In this document: positions 50,534-58,145 of the stretch, piece by piece
Layout: each line of letters opens with the position of its first letter
Numbering within the stretch: the first letter of the stretch is position 1
Assembly (NCBI RefSeq): GCF_022370635.2
Contig: NZ_CP092362.2
Coordinates: 4,836,001-4,900,000 of the forward strand
Source: Mycolicibacterium crocinum
GTDB lineage: Bacteria > Actinomycetota > Actinomycetes > Mycobacteriales > Mycobacteriaceae
Length of the DNA stretch: 64,000 nt
Direction: 5' to 3'
Position numbers and translations under genes: made by a program
Notes under the pieces: generated by a model
What the model saw: only the letters and a program-made list of their open reading frames with translations
The model's database searches: none
Told to the model about the DNA's origin: nothing

Positions 50534-51130
50534 GTGTCTGTGTCGGTTCAGGGCGCGCTGTTCGAACACAGTGAACGCCGCGAGCTCGGCGCCGGCGCGT
50601 GGATCGACATGCGCTCGGCGTGGGTCGAAGATGCCGACGCGTTGTTCGAGGCACTCCTGCGCGATATCGCCTGGCGCGCCGAACGGCGTCAGATGTACGA
50701 CCGGGTCCTCGACGTTCCGCGCCTGGTCAGCTTCCACGACCTGATCGCCGAACCGGCGCCGCACCCGGCCATCACCAGGCTGCGCCGTCGCCTCAACGAC
50801 ATCTATGCCGGTGAACTGGGCGAACCGTTCACCAGCGCCGGGCTGTGTCTGTACCGCGACGGCGCCGACAGCGTGGCGTGGCACGGCGACACGATCGGCC
50901 GCAGCAGCACCGAGGACACCATGGTGGCGATCGTCAGTCTCGGCGCCACCCGGGTGTTCGCGCTGCGGCCGCGCGGCGGCGGGCAGTCGCTGCGTCTGCC
51001 GCAGCACCACGGCGGCCTTCTGGTGATGGGTGGTTCGTGCCAACGCACCTGGGAGCACGCGATTCCCAAGACTGCGCTGCCGAAGGGGCCGCGGATCAGC
51101 ATTCAGTTCCGCCCGCGCGACGTGCGCTGA
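50534..51130 (+). CDS. alkB: AlkB-family 2-oxoglutarate/Fe(II) DNA repair dioxygenase
   Basis: AlkB removes alkyl groups (1-methyladenine, 3-methylcytosine) from DNA using Fe(II) and 2-oxoglutarate. The jelly-roll core carries WHGDTIGRSS with the iron ligands His-x-Asp, the distal His in WEHAIPKT, and RISIQFRPR with the 2-oxoglutarate Arg. The GTG at 50534 gives MSVSVQGALF and 198 residues, resembling the N-terminus of Rv1000c as I recall it. An ATG at 50513 would place the start inside the SOS box. The preceding gene is soxR on the same strand. SOS control is inferred. Confidence 0.9.
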   Translation: MSVSVQGALFEHSERRELGAGAWIDMRSAWVEDADALFEALLRDIAWRAERRQMYDRVLDVPRLVSFHDLIAEPAPHPAITRLRRRLNDIYAGELGEPFTSAGLCLYRDGADSVAWHGDTIGRSSTEDTMVAIVSLGATRVFALRPRGGGQSLRLPQHHGGLLVMGGSCQRTWEHAIPKTALPKGPRISIQFRPRDVR

Positions 51131-51132
51131 GC

Positions 51133-51792
51133 TCAGCTGCGAATCGCGTTCACGCCGGCGACGAGAAGATCGCGGGCCCGTCCGGTGTTCACCGGCACAA
51201 CCGGTTTGTCGGGCACCACCAGCGGGTTGGCGCTCACGATCACCTGATAGACGCCGAAGTGCGCGGAGTAGTTGTACGTCTCCCCGGTGCGCGCTTGGTT
51301 GTTGACCACGGCCTGCAACACCCGGTGGACGCCGAGGGTCTTGGCGCCGTCGATCGTGGGCGCCTCCACGGACTCCACCAAGCCACGCATCGTGGCGCCG
51401 CTGAAGGTGACCTTTTTGCAGTCCGGTCCGGGCTCGGTCACGGGCACCGCGGAGTTTGTCTCGACCGCGATCACGATGAAACGGTTTCCCTGGCCTTCGG
51501 CCGAGACGGCGGCCATATTGCCCTGGGTCCCCTGCGGTACGAGTTGTCCCGTCGCATATTTCGCACAGGACGGCGGATCGAAGGTCAGCCCGTCGGGCAG
51601 TTTCTGTCCGGCCAGCACCTGGGGGTCGATTCCGGTTTTGGCGACCTCGGAGATGGTGAAGTCCGGGCCGAAGCTCGACTTCAGCGTCGTCACCTTGGCG
51701 ATATCGGCCTTGGGTTCGGTCGGCGCGGCCGACGAGCATGCGGTGAGCAGCCCGGCGACCAGCACTGCGATGACCGCGCCGGGTTTCAACAT
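51133..51792 (-). CDS. DUF5642-type lipoprotein (Rv0999-like)
   Basis: A 219-residue exported lipoprotein. The signal peptide ends in LLTAC and the domain (about 40-219) is the mycobacterial DUF5642 type, with a two-Cys core (DPPSCAKY and GPDCKKV) and a VYQVIVSANP strand. Function unknown. The ATG at 51792 is preferred to a TTG nine bases upstream. It follows its paralogue at 51811-52491 after 18 bases, so the two form a duplicated pair on one transcript. It is convergent with alkB, two bases apart. Confidence 0.85.
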   Translation of the reverse strand: MLKPGAVIAVLVAGLLTACSSAAPTEPKADIAKVTTLKSSFGPDFTISEVAKTGIDPQVLAGQKLPDGLTFDPPSCAKYATGQLVPQGTQGNMAAVSAEGQGNRFIVIAVETNSAVPVTEPGPDCKKVTFSGATMRGLVESVEAPTIDGAKTLGVHRVLQAVVNNQARTGETYNYSAHFGVYQVIVSANPLVVPDKPVVPVNTGRARDLLVAGVNAIRS

Positions 51793-51810
51793 CGTGGCCA
51801 ATGTACCCGC

Positions 51811-52491
51811 TCAGCCGCGCAGGGCTGCGACCGTCGCGACCAGGAGCTCGCCGACGGAACGCGAATCCAGTGGCGGATGCGGTGATCCGGGATCGGTGAT
51901 CAGGGTGACGAACACGACGTGGCCGTCCGAGTAGGCCTGCGCGGTGACGGCCTGGCCGTCGGTCTCGGTACCGGATTCGACGACGGTGCGAGTGGTGACC
52001 GTCATCGCGAGGGTGTGAACGCCGTCGATCGCGGGGGCGTCGGAGAGGTGCACGTCGCCGGTGGTGTGCGCGAACGTCATCGTCCATGTGGCGCATTCGC
52101 CGATCAGCGCGTCGCTCGGTGCCGGCTCGGCGGGTATCGCGACGACGACGTAGATGGTTCCGCCCGGTCCCGACGCCGAGTAGCCGCGAGCACCGGGATC
52201 GGTGGGCGCCGGGTCGGCCAGCGTCGCGCAGGGCGGCGGCGCCGCGGTCCATCCGGATCCGAAGCCCCACAGGCCCGCCGCGCTCAACGGTCCGGCCACG
52301 TCGGCGATCTCGTAGCCGGCCGGCAGTGAGGACCGGACGCGTTTGATGTTGGCCGGGTTGATGGGACGGGTACCGGGCGACGCGCCCGACGAAGACGACG
52401 ACGGGGGCGCCGAAGTGGGCTGCGCCGCGCACGAAGTCAGGCCTGCTCCCAGGCACAGTGTCGTCGTCAGGCAGACGATGAGCTGCCGCAC
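51811..52491 (-). CDS. DUF5642-type lipoprotein, upstream paralogue
   Basis: A 226-residue predicted lipoprotein with signal ending GLTSC, a low-complexity Ser/Pro linker, and a DUF5642-like domain (about 50-226) with the two-Cys core (PPPCATLAD and GECATWTM) and a DGHVVFVTLI strand that match its neighbour. The GTG at 52491 gives a compact signal peptide. An extension to 52542 (MSARRAHQ) is possible but adds no recognisable sequence. The gene and its paralogue have clearly diverged, so the duplication is old. Confidence 0.83.
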   Translation of the reverse strand: MRQLIVCLTTTLCLGAGLTSCAAQPTSAPPSSSSSGASPGTRPINPANIKRVRSSLPAGYEIADVAGPLSAAGLWGFGSGWTAAPPPCATLADPAPTDPGARGYSASGPGGTIYVVVAIPAEPAPSDALIGECATWTMTFAHTTGDVHLSDAPAIDGVHTLAMTVTTRTVVESGTETDGQAVTAQAYSDGHVVFVTLITDPGSPHPPLDSRSVGELLVATVAALRG

Positions 52492-52554
52492 GCGCCTTTG
52501 ATACCACTGATTGTTTGCCTGATGCGCGCGCCTCGCGGACATAACCTGTCAGCC

Positions 52555-53517
52555 ATGTGTACTCGCGTGCTGTGGAACACCAACGATCTCGCCGTACTCA
52601 CCGGGCGCTCGATGGACTGGCCGGAGTCGACGCAGCCGCTGATCGTCGGGTTTCCCCGCGGGCGCGACCGCGACGGGAGTAGGCCGGCGAGGCTTGTCGA
52701 CGATCCGAATCCGCTGCGCTGGACCAGCCGCTACGCGAGCCTGGTGACGACCGTCTACGGACTGGGCACAGTGGACGGGCTCAACGAGGCGGGCCTGGCG
52801 GGTCATGGGTTGTATTTGAACGAAACGGACTTCGGGGCGAGGGATGCCTCGAAACCCGGCGTGCAGGCCGGGCTGTGGCTGCAGTATCTGCTGGATCAGG
52901 CGGACACCGTGGCCGAGGCACTGCGACTGATGGACCAGATCCAACTGGTCAAGGTGTCGGCACACGGACGCGACGCCAACCTGCACCTCGCGCTCGAAGA
53001 CGCCGGCGGCGACTCGGCCGTGATCGAGTTCGCTCAGGGGCGCCCGGTGGTCCACCACGGTCGCGAGTACACGTTGATGACCAACGATCCCACCTACGAC
53101 GAGCAGTTGAAATTGCTTTCGCTCCAGGACTTTTCGCACCCGAGCCGGGAAATGCCGTTGCCCGGGAACGTCAATCCGGTCGATCGGTTCCAGCGGGCCG
53201 CCTACTATTCGGCGCTGCTGCCCAAACCGGGTTCGCAGCGCGAGGCGATCGCCGGCGTGATGGCGATCATGCGCAATGTGTCGGTTCCATTCGGGGCCCC
53301 CTACGGCGACTTCGGTGTCTACAACACCGAATACCGAACGGTGACCGACCTGACCAACCGGATGTATTTCTTCGAGCTGACCACCAGCCCCAACGTCATC
53401 TGGGTCGAGATGGACCGGTTGAAACTCGACGACGCCCCGGTGGCCGTCGACCCCTACGACCAGTCACTGGTCGGCGACATCACCGACCGCTTCGCGCCGC
53501 GTGAGATGGCGTTCTAA
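52555..53517 (+). CDS. Ntn amidase of the choloylglycine hydrolase/penicillin V acylase family
   Basis: A 320-residue linear-amide C-N hydrolase. The protein begins MCTRVLW; removal of Met exposes Cys2 as the N-terminal nucleophile, which fixes the ATG at 52555. Other marks are TGRSMDWPE, the VDGLNEAGLAGHGLYL strand pair and YTLMTNDPTYDEQL with the Asn/Asp of the active site. There is no signal peptide, so it should be cytoplasmic. Relatives cleave bile-salt conjugates, penicillin V or acyl-homoserine lactones; the substrate here is unknown. Divergent from the lipoprotein pair. Confidence 0.9.
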   Translation: MCTRVLWNTNDLAVLTGRSMDWPESTQPLIVGFPRGRDRDGSRPARLVDDPNPLRWTSRYASLVTTVYGLGTVDGLNEAGLAGHGLYLNETDFGARDASKPGVQAGLWLQYLLDQADTVAEALRLMDQIQLVKVSAHGRDANLHLALEDAGGDSAVIEFAQGRPVVHHGREYTLMTNDPTYDEQLKLLSLQDFSHPSREMPLPGNVNPVDRFQRAAYYSALLPKPGSQREAIAGVMAIMRNVSVPFGAPYGDFGVYNTEYRTVTDLTNRMYFFELTTSPNVIWVEMDRLKLDDAPVAVDPYDQSLVGDITDRFAPREMAF

Positions 53518-54008
53518 CGGTTGAGGCGCCAGATGTCGGTCGACATCAGCGTCGCGAACGAGCACCACAGCGGGTACGGGGCCAGCGCCGCACCGAGCTT
53601 CGGATCCGCCGCGGCGGATCGGCGAGCCAGATCGGCACTGCTGACCGCGAGCGCGCCCGCCACCACCGCCGACGGCCCGAGCTTGTGGGCCTTGAAGAAC
53701 AGCCAGCTCCAGCTGGCGTTGAGCACCAGGTTGGCGCCCAGCGCGCCGATGTAGGCCCGCGCCTTGGCTTCTTCGCCATTGCCCCATAACTTGTCGATCG
53801 TCGCCGCCGACGACACCGCGATATCGGCGTACAGCGTGGTCCACGCGATGGGGAACACCGCGTTCGGCGGGACATAGCGCGGCTTGCGAAGCCGGGGATA
53901 CCACGTTTCGACACCACGACGGCTGGCGATGCTTCCGGTCACGGCGGCCGCGGCAGTGGCCAATGAGGTTGCGACGATGGACTTTCCCATGGCCGTCAAC
54001 TTACCCAT
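53514..54008 (-). CDS. TspO/MBR family membrane protein
   Basis: A 164-residue membrane protein with about five helices. The TspO fingerprint is present: WYPRLRKPRYVPPNAVFPIAWTT-type segment after helix one (residues about 35-57) and NASWSWLFF before helix four. TspO proteins bind porphyrins or sterol-like ligands and are linked to tetrapyrrole and redox stress. ATG at 54008 is used; another ATG at 53990 (MGKSIVATS) is equally plausible. Its 3' end overlaps the amidase stop by four bases. Confidence 0.9.
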   Translation of the reverse strand: MGKLTAMGKSIVATSLATAAAAVTGSIASRRGVETWYPRLRKPRYVPPNAVFPIAWTTLYADIAVSSAATIDKLWGNGEEAKARAYIGALGANLVLNASWSWLFFKAHKLGPSAVVAGALAVSSADLARRSAAADPKLGAALAPYPLWCSFATLMSTDIWRLNR

Positions 54009-54055
54009 GCGCAATATCGCCAAACGGCAGTTCGCCGAAGGCCGTCACACAGTGG

Positions 54056-55360
54056 TCAGAACCGGGAGCGCTGACCCCCGACGCCTGACTGCGGCCGTGT
54101 GGTGTTGGCAGCCGGCGGCCGCGGGTCTCGGCTGGGCCGCGCGCGGGGCTTCACGCCCGCGGCGCCATGTGGCTTGGCGTGCCGAGCGGCCGACGACGAC
54201 GGCGGCGACGGTGGTGTCGGCGCCGAGCCACTGGGAAGTGTTGTGCCGCCGACACCGAACGGTCCCGCCGGTGTGGTCTTCAGCGGGCGGCCGAAACCCG
54301 CCGCCTGTAAACCGTCGTCCACTCCGACGGGGATGGCGGCGAGCAGGTTGGCGACCATGGTCGCCGGGCTCTGCCGGTTGGTCAGCGTTGCCCGCGTCGG
54401 CGTGCCGGGACTGATGTCTCGGTCGTAGGCCCATTCGACGATCACCCGCAACGGCGCGTCGAGAACATCGAGAATCGGTGCAGGCACACCGAGCCGCTCG
54501 AGCGGGATTAACAGCGGCAGGCGCCGGGTCGGCAGCAGGTAGTAGGTGGTGTCGCCGGTGGTGCCCTGATACAGCGCGTCGGCCGCCGACTCGGTGTAGT
54601 GCGGGTGCAGGAAGGCGATTCCGGCGAGCGCGTTGAGGTCGGCAAGCAGATTCAGGGGGCGCCGCGGGAAGTCGGCCCAGCCGTCGTACTGCCGCGCGAT
54701 GTCGACGGTGAGGAATCGGCAGTTGGTTCCGCCGGCATCGCAGCTGTCGGTGGGTGTCGCGCCGTCGAACGTCACGTCGAGGATCGGGATGTGCAGGCCC
54801 GCGAAGCGTTCCAGGAAGCCCCCGTTCGGTCGGTTCGGGTTGCTTGCAACGACGAACGAGACGTCCGGCGTCGTGTCGCCGAAATCGAGCTCGCTCGCGA
54901 TCAGGTTGCGCTTGACGATGGTCGCGATCCGGGCGCTCTGCGAGTACCCGTACACCACGTAGTCCGACGTGGGGGCACTGCCGCCGCTGAGATCGTCCGC
55001 CTTGCACGATGACCGGCCCTGTAGGCATGCGGTCAGGTTGGCGACACCGGTCGCGACCGACGAGTCGAAATGGCTGGCACCCGCGACCGGCCAGAACTGC
55101 TCGGGCGTGGCGACGGCGAGCAGGTGATAGGAGTTGGGATCGGTGGAGTCGGCCCGGATCGCACCGGTCGGTGCGATGTAGAGGTCGCGTGCGCCCTGGG
55201 TGTACGGCCCGACGAAATCCGGCGGTTCGCCCACCAACGGGTGTTCGGTACCGCCCATGATCAAGGCTGTGGTCGCCGTCAGCTGGACGGTGATCGTCAG
55301 CGATGCGGCTGCGACGATCGCCAGCGCCGCCAGATATAGCGAACGCAGGACACTGCCCAT
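54056..55360 (-). CDS. Stand-alone PE-PPE domain hydrolase
   Basis: A 434-residue exported protein. It starts with a hydrophobic signal/anchor (about 5-32), followed by a PE-PPE-type alpha/beta-hydrolase domain (about 45-290) with VYGYSQSARIA carrying the GxSxS serine nucleophile, and a proline/serine-rich C-terminal tail. The PE or PPE leader normally fused to this domain is missing. The two cysteine pairs (ACLQGRSSCK and DSCDAGGTNC) suggest disulphides outside the membrane. The ATG at 55360 has a G-rich ribosome site; a GTG at 55372 is the alternative. Relatives are esterases or acyltransferases of surface lipids; the substrate here is unknown. Confidence 0.82.
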   Translation of the reverse strand: MGSVLRSLYLAALAIVAAASLTITVQLTATTALIMGGTEHPLVGEPPDFVGPYTQGARDLYIAPTGAIRADSTDPNSYHLLAVATPEQFWPVAGASHFDSSVATGVANLTACLQGRSSCKADDLSGGSAPTSDYVVYGYSQSARIATIVKRNLIASELDFGDTTPDVSFVVASNPNRPNGGFLERFAGLHIPILDVTFDGATPTDSCDAGGTNCRFLTVDIARQYDGWADFPRRPLNLLADLNALAGIAFLHPHYTESAADALYQGTTGDTTYYLLPTRRLPLLIPLERLGVPAPILDVLDAPLRVIVEWAYDRDISPGTPTRATLTNRQSPATMVANLLAAIPVGVDDGLQAAGFGRPLKTTPAGPFGVGGTTLPSGSAPTPPSPPSSSAARHAKPHGAAGVKPRARPSRDPRPPAANTTRPQSGVGGQRSRF

Positions 55361-55601
55361 GGCGCCCCCCACACGCCAGGCGCAACGCCCATGGTGGCTT
55401 CATCCGACCCACCACCGCGACCACGCTGCGCCGTTGCAATTACGCGGCCTGCAACCATGGTGCGCCTAATTCGCAGCTGCCGTGGCAAAAAATGGTTTCG
55501 CAAACATTCATGTGGATTCGCTGTGAAGGGCACTAAGCTGCTCAATCGAATTTGGTTGGTCGCTCAGAACAGCGCGCCACAACAAAAGGAGAACTCGTTC
55601 G

Positions 55602-56315
55602 ATGAACAAAATGACGGCGGTAGCTACGGCGGGCCTGGCCGCCGTTTCATTGAGTTTCGCGCTCGTGGGCTGCGGGTCGGACAGCAAGAACGACAGCAAG
55701 ACGTCCACATCCACGTCGACGTCCACCGCGACGTCCACCTCGAAAAGCACTGAGACATCGACGAGTCCGACGCAAGCCGCCGGCAAGAACAAGACCATTC
55801 AGGATTACCTGAAGGAGAACCAGATCACCGAGACGCCGGTCCACCGCGGCGATCCCGGTTCCCCGAACATCGATCTGGCGATGCCGCCGGGATGGTCCGA
55901 CGCCGGGCCGCAGACGCCTGACTGGGCGTACGGCGCGATCGTGTTCGACAACCCCGAGGACAAGAACGATCCGCCGAGCATCATCGCGATCGTGTCGAAG
56001 CTGACCGGCAATGTCGACCCGAAGAAGGTTCTCGAGTTCGCGCCGGGCGAGTTGCAGAACCTGCCGGGTTGGGCGTCGCTCGGTGATGGCAGTGGCGCCA
56101 ACAAGAGCACGCTGAGCGGTTTCGACGCCGTTCAGTTGGGCGGTAACTACACCAAGGACGGCAAGAAGCGGATCATCGCTCAGAAGACGGTGGTGATTCC
56201 CGGGCAGGACGGCCTGTACGTACTGCAGATGAACGCCGACGCCCTCGACGGCCAGGAGGGTCCGCTGATGGACGCGACCAGCGTGATCGACGAGAAGACC
56301 ACGATCACTCCCTGA
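55602..56315 (+). CDS. LpqN/LpqT-family lipoprotein
   Basis: A 237-residue lipoprotein. The signal ends ALVGC (Cys24), then comes a 35-residue Ser/Thr linker with a strongly repetitive ACGTCCAC-like DNA sequence, then an LpqN-type domain (about 65-237; IDLAMPPGWSDAGP at its start). It is a paralogue of lpqT (18005-18658), clearly different in sequence. ATG at 55602 with AAAAGGAG upstream. A 229-base gap separates it from the divergent PE-PPE hydrolase; it holds an inverted repeat (GTTGCA/TGCAAC, 55433-55455) and no gene. An intrinsic terminator follows. Confidence 0.88.
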   Translation: MNKMTAVATAGLAAVSLSFALVGCGSDSKNDSKTSTSTSTSTATSTSKSTETSTSPTQAAGKNKTIQDYLKENQITETPVHRGDPGSPNIDLAMPPGWSDAGPQTPDWAYGAIVFDNPEDKNDPPSIIAIVSKLTGNVDPKKVLEFAPGELQNLPGWASLGDGSGANKSTLSGFDAVQLGGNYTKDGKKRIIAQKTVVIPGQDGLYVLQMNADALDGQEGPLMDATSVIDEKTTITP

Positions 56316-56328
56316 GCGGTGTCGTAAG

Positions 56329-56369
56329 GCGGCTGCCGGGGGCGTGTTGCGCACCGGCAGCCGCTTTTC
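56329..56369 (+). terminator. Intrinsic terminator after the LpqN gene
   Basis: An 11-base perfect stem (GCGGCTGCCGG at 56329-56339 with CCGGCAGCCGC at 56354-56364) and a 14-base loop is followed by TTTTC. Located 14 bases after the lipoprotein stop and 19 before the next start. This is the clearest classical terminator in the window. Confidence 0.8.
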
Positions 56370-56387
56370 AGTTCCGAGGAGATCCGT

Positions 56388-56684
56388 ATGACGTCTGAAG
56401 AACCACAGGAACCTGAAGCGCCGAAAGTGTCGACGGGCCGGCGCCTCATCGCCTCGCTGAGTCCGCGCGCTGTGTGGTCGATGGCTGACCCTTATCCGGT
56501 GGTGCTCAAGCAGTTCGTGCAGTTCTGTCTGGTCATCGTCTATCCCGCGTGGGTCGTCGGGATTCTCGTTTCGGTGGCGTTCTACTTCACCGGCTACGCC
56601 GTGCTGTGGGTGTTGTTTGCGCCAATCCGATTGTGGATGAAGAAGAATCGGCCCGATGAGTATGCGGCGAGTCAGCTGAAGTAG
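56388..56684 (+). CDS. Small membrane protein of unknown function
   Basis: A 98-residue protein with a charged N-terminus and two hydrophobic segments (about 39-62 and 63-82, possibly one re-entrant pair), ending in a short polar tail. GAGGAG at about 56376-56381 gives a good ribosome site for the ATG at 56388. No known domain was recognised. It lies between the terminator and the IS element, so it may have its own promoter. Confidence 0.65.
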   Translation: MTSEEPQEPEAPKVSTGRRLIASLSPRAVWSMADPYPVVLKQFVQFCLVIVYPAWVVGILVSVAFYFTGYAVLWVLFAPIRLWMKKNRPDEYAASQLK

Positions 56685-56764
56685 CGAAAGCTCTATCCCC
56701 AGTTCGGGATTCATCCACAGATTGCTGTCGAGCGCTTCGATTTCTGTCGGTGGCGCGACTGTCT

Positions 56765-56785
56765 TGAGTCAAGAAGTTGGCAGGG
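56765..56785 (+). repeat. IS left terminal inverted repeat
   Basis: Begins TGAGTCAA and runs inward to GGCAGGG. It pairs with the right repeat (TGACTCAA start on the minus strand) with several mismatches and one gap. Confidence 0.55.
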
Positions 56786-57569
56786 TTTTGTGGTTAATGG
56801 TGGTTAGGTAGGCCTGCTGTGGTGTGCGGTCGTTGAGTGCTTGGTGTGGCCGGATGGTGTTGTAGATGATGCGGAAGCGGTGGGCTTCCATGTCGAGGGC
56901 GTCGCCGTCGCCGATGTAGCCGCGGAAGAGGTGCTCGTATTTAAGTGTCTCGAAGAATCTTTCGATGACCCCGTTGGTTTGGGGTGACTTGATGCGTGTG
57001 CGGATATGACGCAAGAGGGGATCGCTGCCGGTGAAGAGAGTTTGGAAGTCTTTTCCTCGGTAGCAGGACCCGTTGTCGGAGACGATGGCGATGGGTGCTG
57101 GGGTGCAACCGATGACGTTGTCTTGGTCATCGAAGACGTCCATGTCGCCGCGGTCTTGGCGAAGGTCGGCGAGGTTGAGCACGCGGGTGGCTTCGGCGAC
57201 GGCCTGTTCTACGCACTCCACGGCGTCGCGGCCTCGAGAGGTCGGAGTGACGGTGATGGCGAGACAGTACTTGCTGACGTAGTCGATCACTGCGCTGATG
57301 CGCCAGAGGCCACCATTGGCGGTTTCGAACTCAGAAAAGTCGGTCTGCCACACCCGATTGCGCTCAGAAGGAGGGTCCTGGAAGACGCGACGTCGCAGCG
57401 CTGCCCATGATTTCCGGTCGGCTCGAAAGCCTTGCGGTAACAGCAGTCCTCGGCGCCGTAAAGCACGTTGCACCGACGAGTTGGTGACGTTGTGGCCATC
57501 GGCGCGCATCAGGGCGGCGATCTTGCGGTAGCCCCAGGCCGGCCATTCTTCGGCGTACTTGGCGGCCAA
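56769..57569 (-). CDS. IS3-family transposase OrfB (DDE integrase part)
   Basis: The catalytic part of the IS3 transposase, 266 residues from a TTG at 57569. The DDE triad is visible in WQTDFSEF, IVSDNGSCY and GVIERFFETLKYEH. The start shown is only a formal one: the frame is open upstream to beyond 57740, overlapping orfA, and encodes a family-typical segment (LAGIPERTYRRRLS) before the TTG. The real product is therefore most likely an OrfAB fusion made by a -1 frameshift near the end of orfA. No classical A-rich slippery site was found. Confidence 0.9.
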   Translation of the reverse strand: MAAKYAEEWPAWGYRKIAALMRADGHNVTNSSVQRALRRRGLLLPQGFRADRKSWAALRRRVFQDPPSERNRVWQTDFSEFETANGGLWRISAVIDYVSKYCLAITVTPTSRGRDAVECVEQAVAEATRVLNLADLRQDRGDMDVFDDQDNVIGCTPAPIAIVSDNGSCYRGKDFQTLFTGSDPLLRHIRTRIKSPQTNGVIERFFETLKYEHLFRGYIGDGDALDMEAHRFRIIYNTIRPHQALNDRTPQQAYLTTINHKTLPTS

Positions 57570-57715
57570 TTCTTCGATGCGGTCGACGACGGGCGCCGGC
57601 CATGGCCCCTTTGGGGGATCGCCGGCGCGCAGCCGAGACAGTCGGCGCCGATAGGTCCGCTCCGGGATGCCGGCCAGGAAAGCGAACCTCGAAACCGGCA
57701 GACCGGCTGCCTCTC

Positions 57716-58060
57716 TTAGGGTTTCGAGGTCAGGGAAGGGACTTGGTCGGCCATCGCCGCGCCGCGCTGCCAGATCCGCAGCTGAACGGTGGCTTCGGCC
57801 AAGGCGAGCTTGAGCTCTTGATTTTCCAGCTTGAGCCGGCGTTGTTCAGGGTCCCCAGAACGACCCGCAGGACCGCTGGGAACTTCTTGCATTCGCGCCG
57901 ATCCGGCCTCAAGGAACTGGTGCTTCCACTTGGTCACCTGCACTGCCGACACCCCACACCGACGAGCAGCCTCTGCACCGGTCATCTCTCCGGCCAGTAT
58001 CGCAAGTACGATCCGGGTTTTGTCCTCAGCCGATACCTTCGACCGCCGCGACCTCGCCAT
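57716..58060 (-). CDS. IS3-family transposase OrfA
   Basis: A 114-residue DNA-binding part of the IS3 transposase with a helix-turn-helix (about 20-45; LAGEMTGAEAARRCGVSAVQV) and a leucine-zipper-like helix (about 70-100). ATG at 58060, 42 bases from the inner side of the right inverted repeat. Its stop at 57716-57718 is overlapped by the orfB frame, one base back. Confidence 0.9.
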   Translation of the reverse strand: MARSRRSKVSAEDKTRIVLAILAGEMTGAEAARRCGVSAVQVTKWKHQFLEAGSARMQEVPSGPAGRSGDPEQRRLKLENQELKLALAEATVQLRIWQRGAAMADQVPSLTSKP

Positions 58061-58101
58061 CTGACACTCCTCCCGACATACCGTCAGTCTTCACCTGACG
58101 A

Positions 58102-58123
58102 CCATGACAAGAAGTTTGAGTCA
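58102..58123 (-). repeat. IS right terminal inverted repeat
   Basis: Outer end next to the HNH gene. Read on the minus strand it starts TGACTCAA, as the left end starts TGAGTCAA. Confidence 0.55.
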
Positions 58124-58133
58124 GTAGACGACA

Positions 58134-58139
58134 TATGAT
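58134..58139 (+). promoter_or_regulatory. -10 element for a leaderless HNH gene transcript
   Basis: TATGAT six bases before the ATG at 58146 predicts a leaderless mRNA. The matching -35 would fall in the right end of the IS (58111-58116) and is poor, so insertion may have changed this promoter. Confidence 0.45.
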
Positions 58140-58145
58140 TCGAAC

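Larger units (their letters stand above)
56765..58123 (-). mobile_element. IS3-family insertion sequence
   Basis: About 1.36 kb with an orfA-orfB transposase on the minus strand and imperfect 21-22 base terminal inverted repeats (56765-56785 and 58102-58123). The orfB stop codon lies inside the left repeat. I could not fix the exact ends or find a convincing 3-4 base target duplication. GC is lower than the surroundings. It appears intact apart from that. It sits between the small membrane protein and the HNH gene. Confidence 0.85.

Noticed and set aside
55690..55765. Short ACGTCCAC-like tandem repeats, CRISPR-like at first sight
   Set aside because: They encode the Ser/Thr linker of a lipoprotein; repeats are short, have no spacers, and no cas genes are present.
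56685..56764. Search for a gene or RNA between the small membrane protein and the IS
   Set aside because: No start/stop frame of useful size, no stable hairpin and no target duplication could be recognised.
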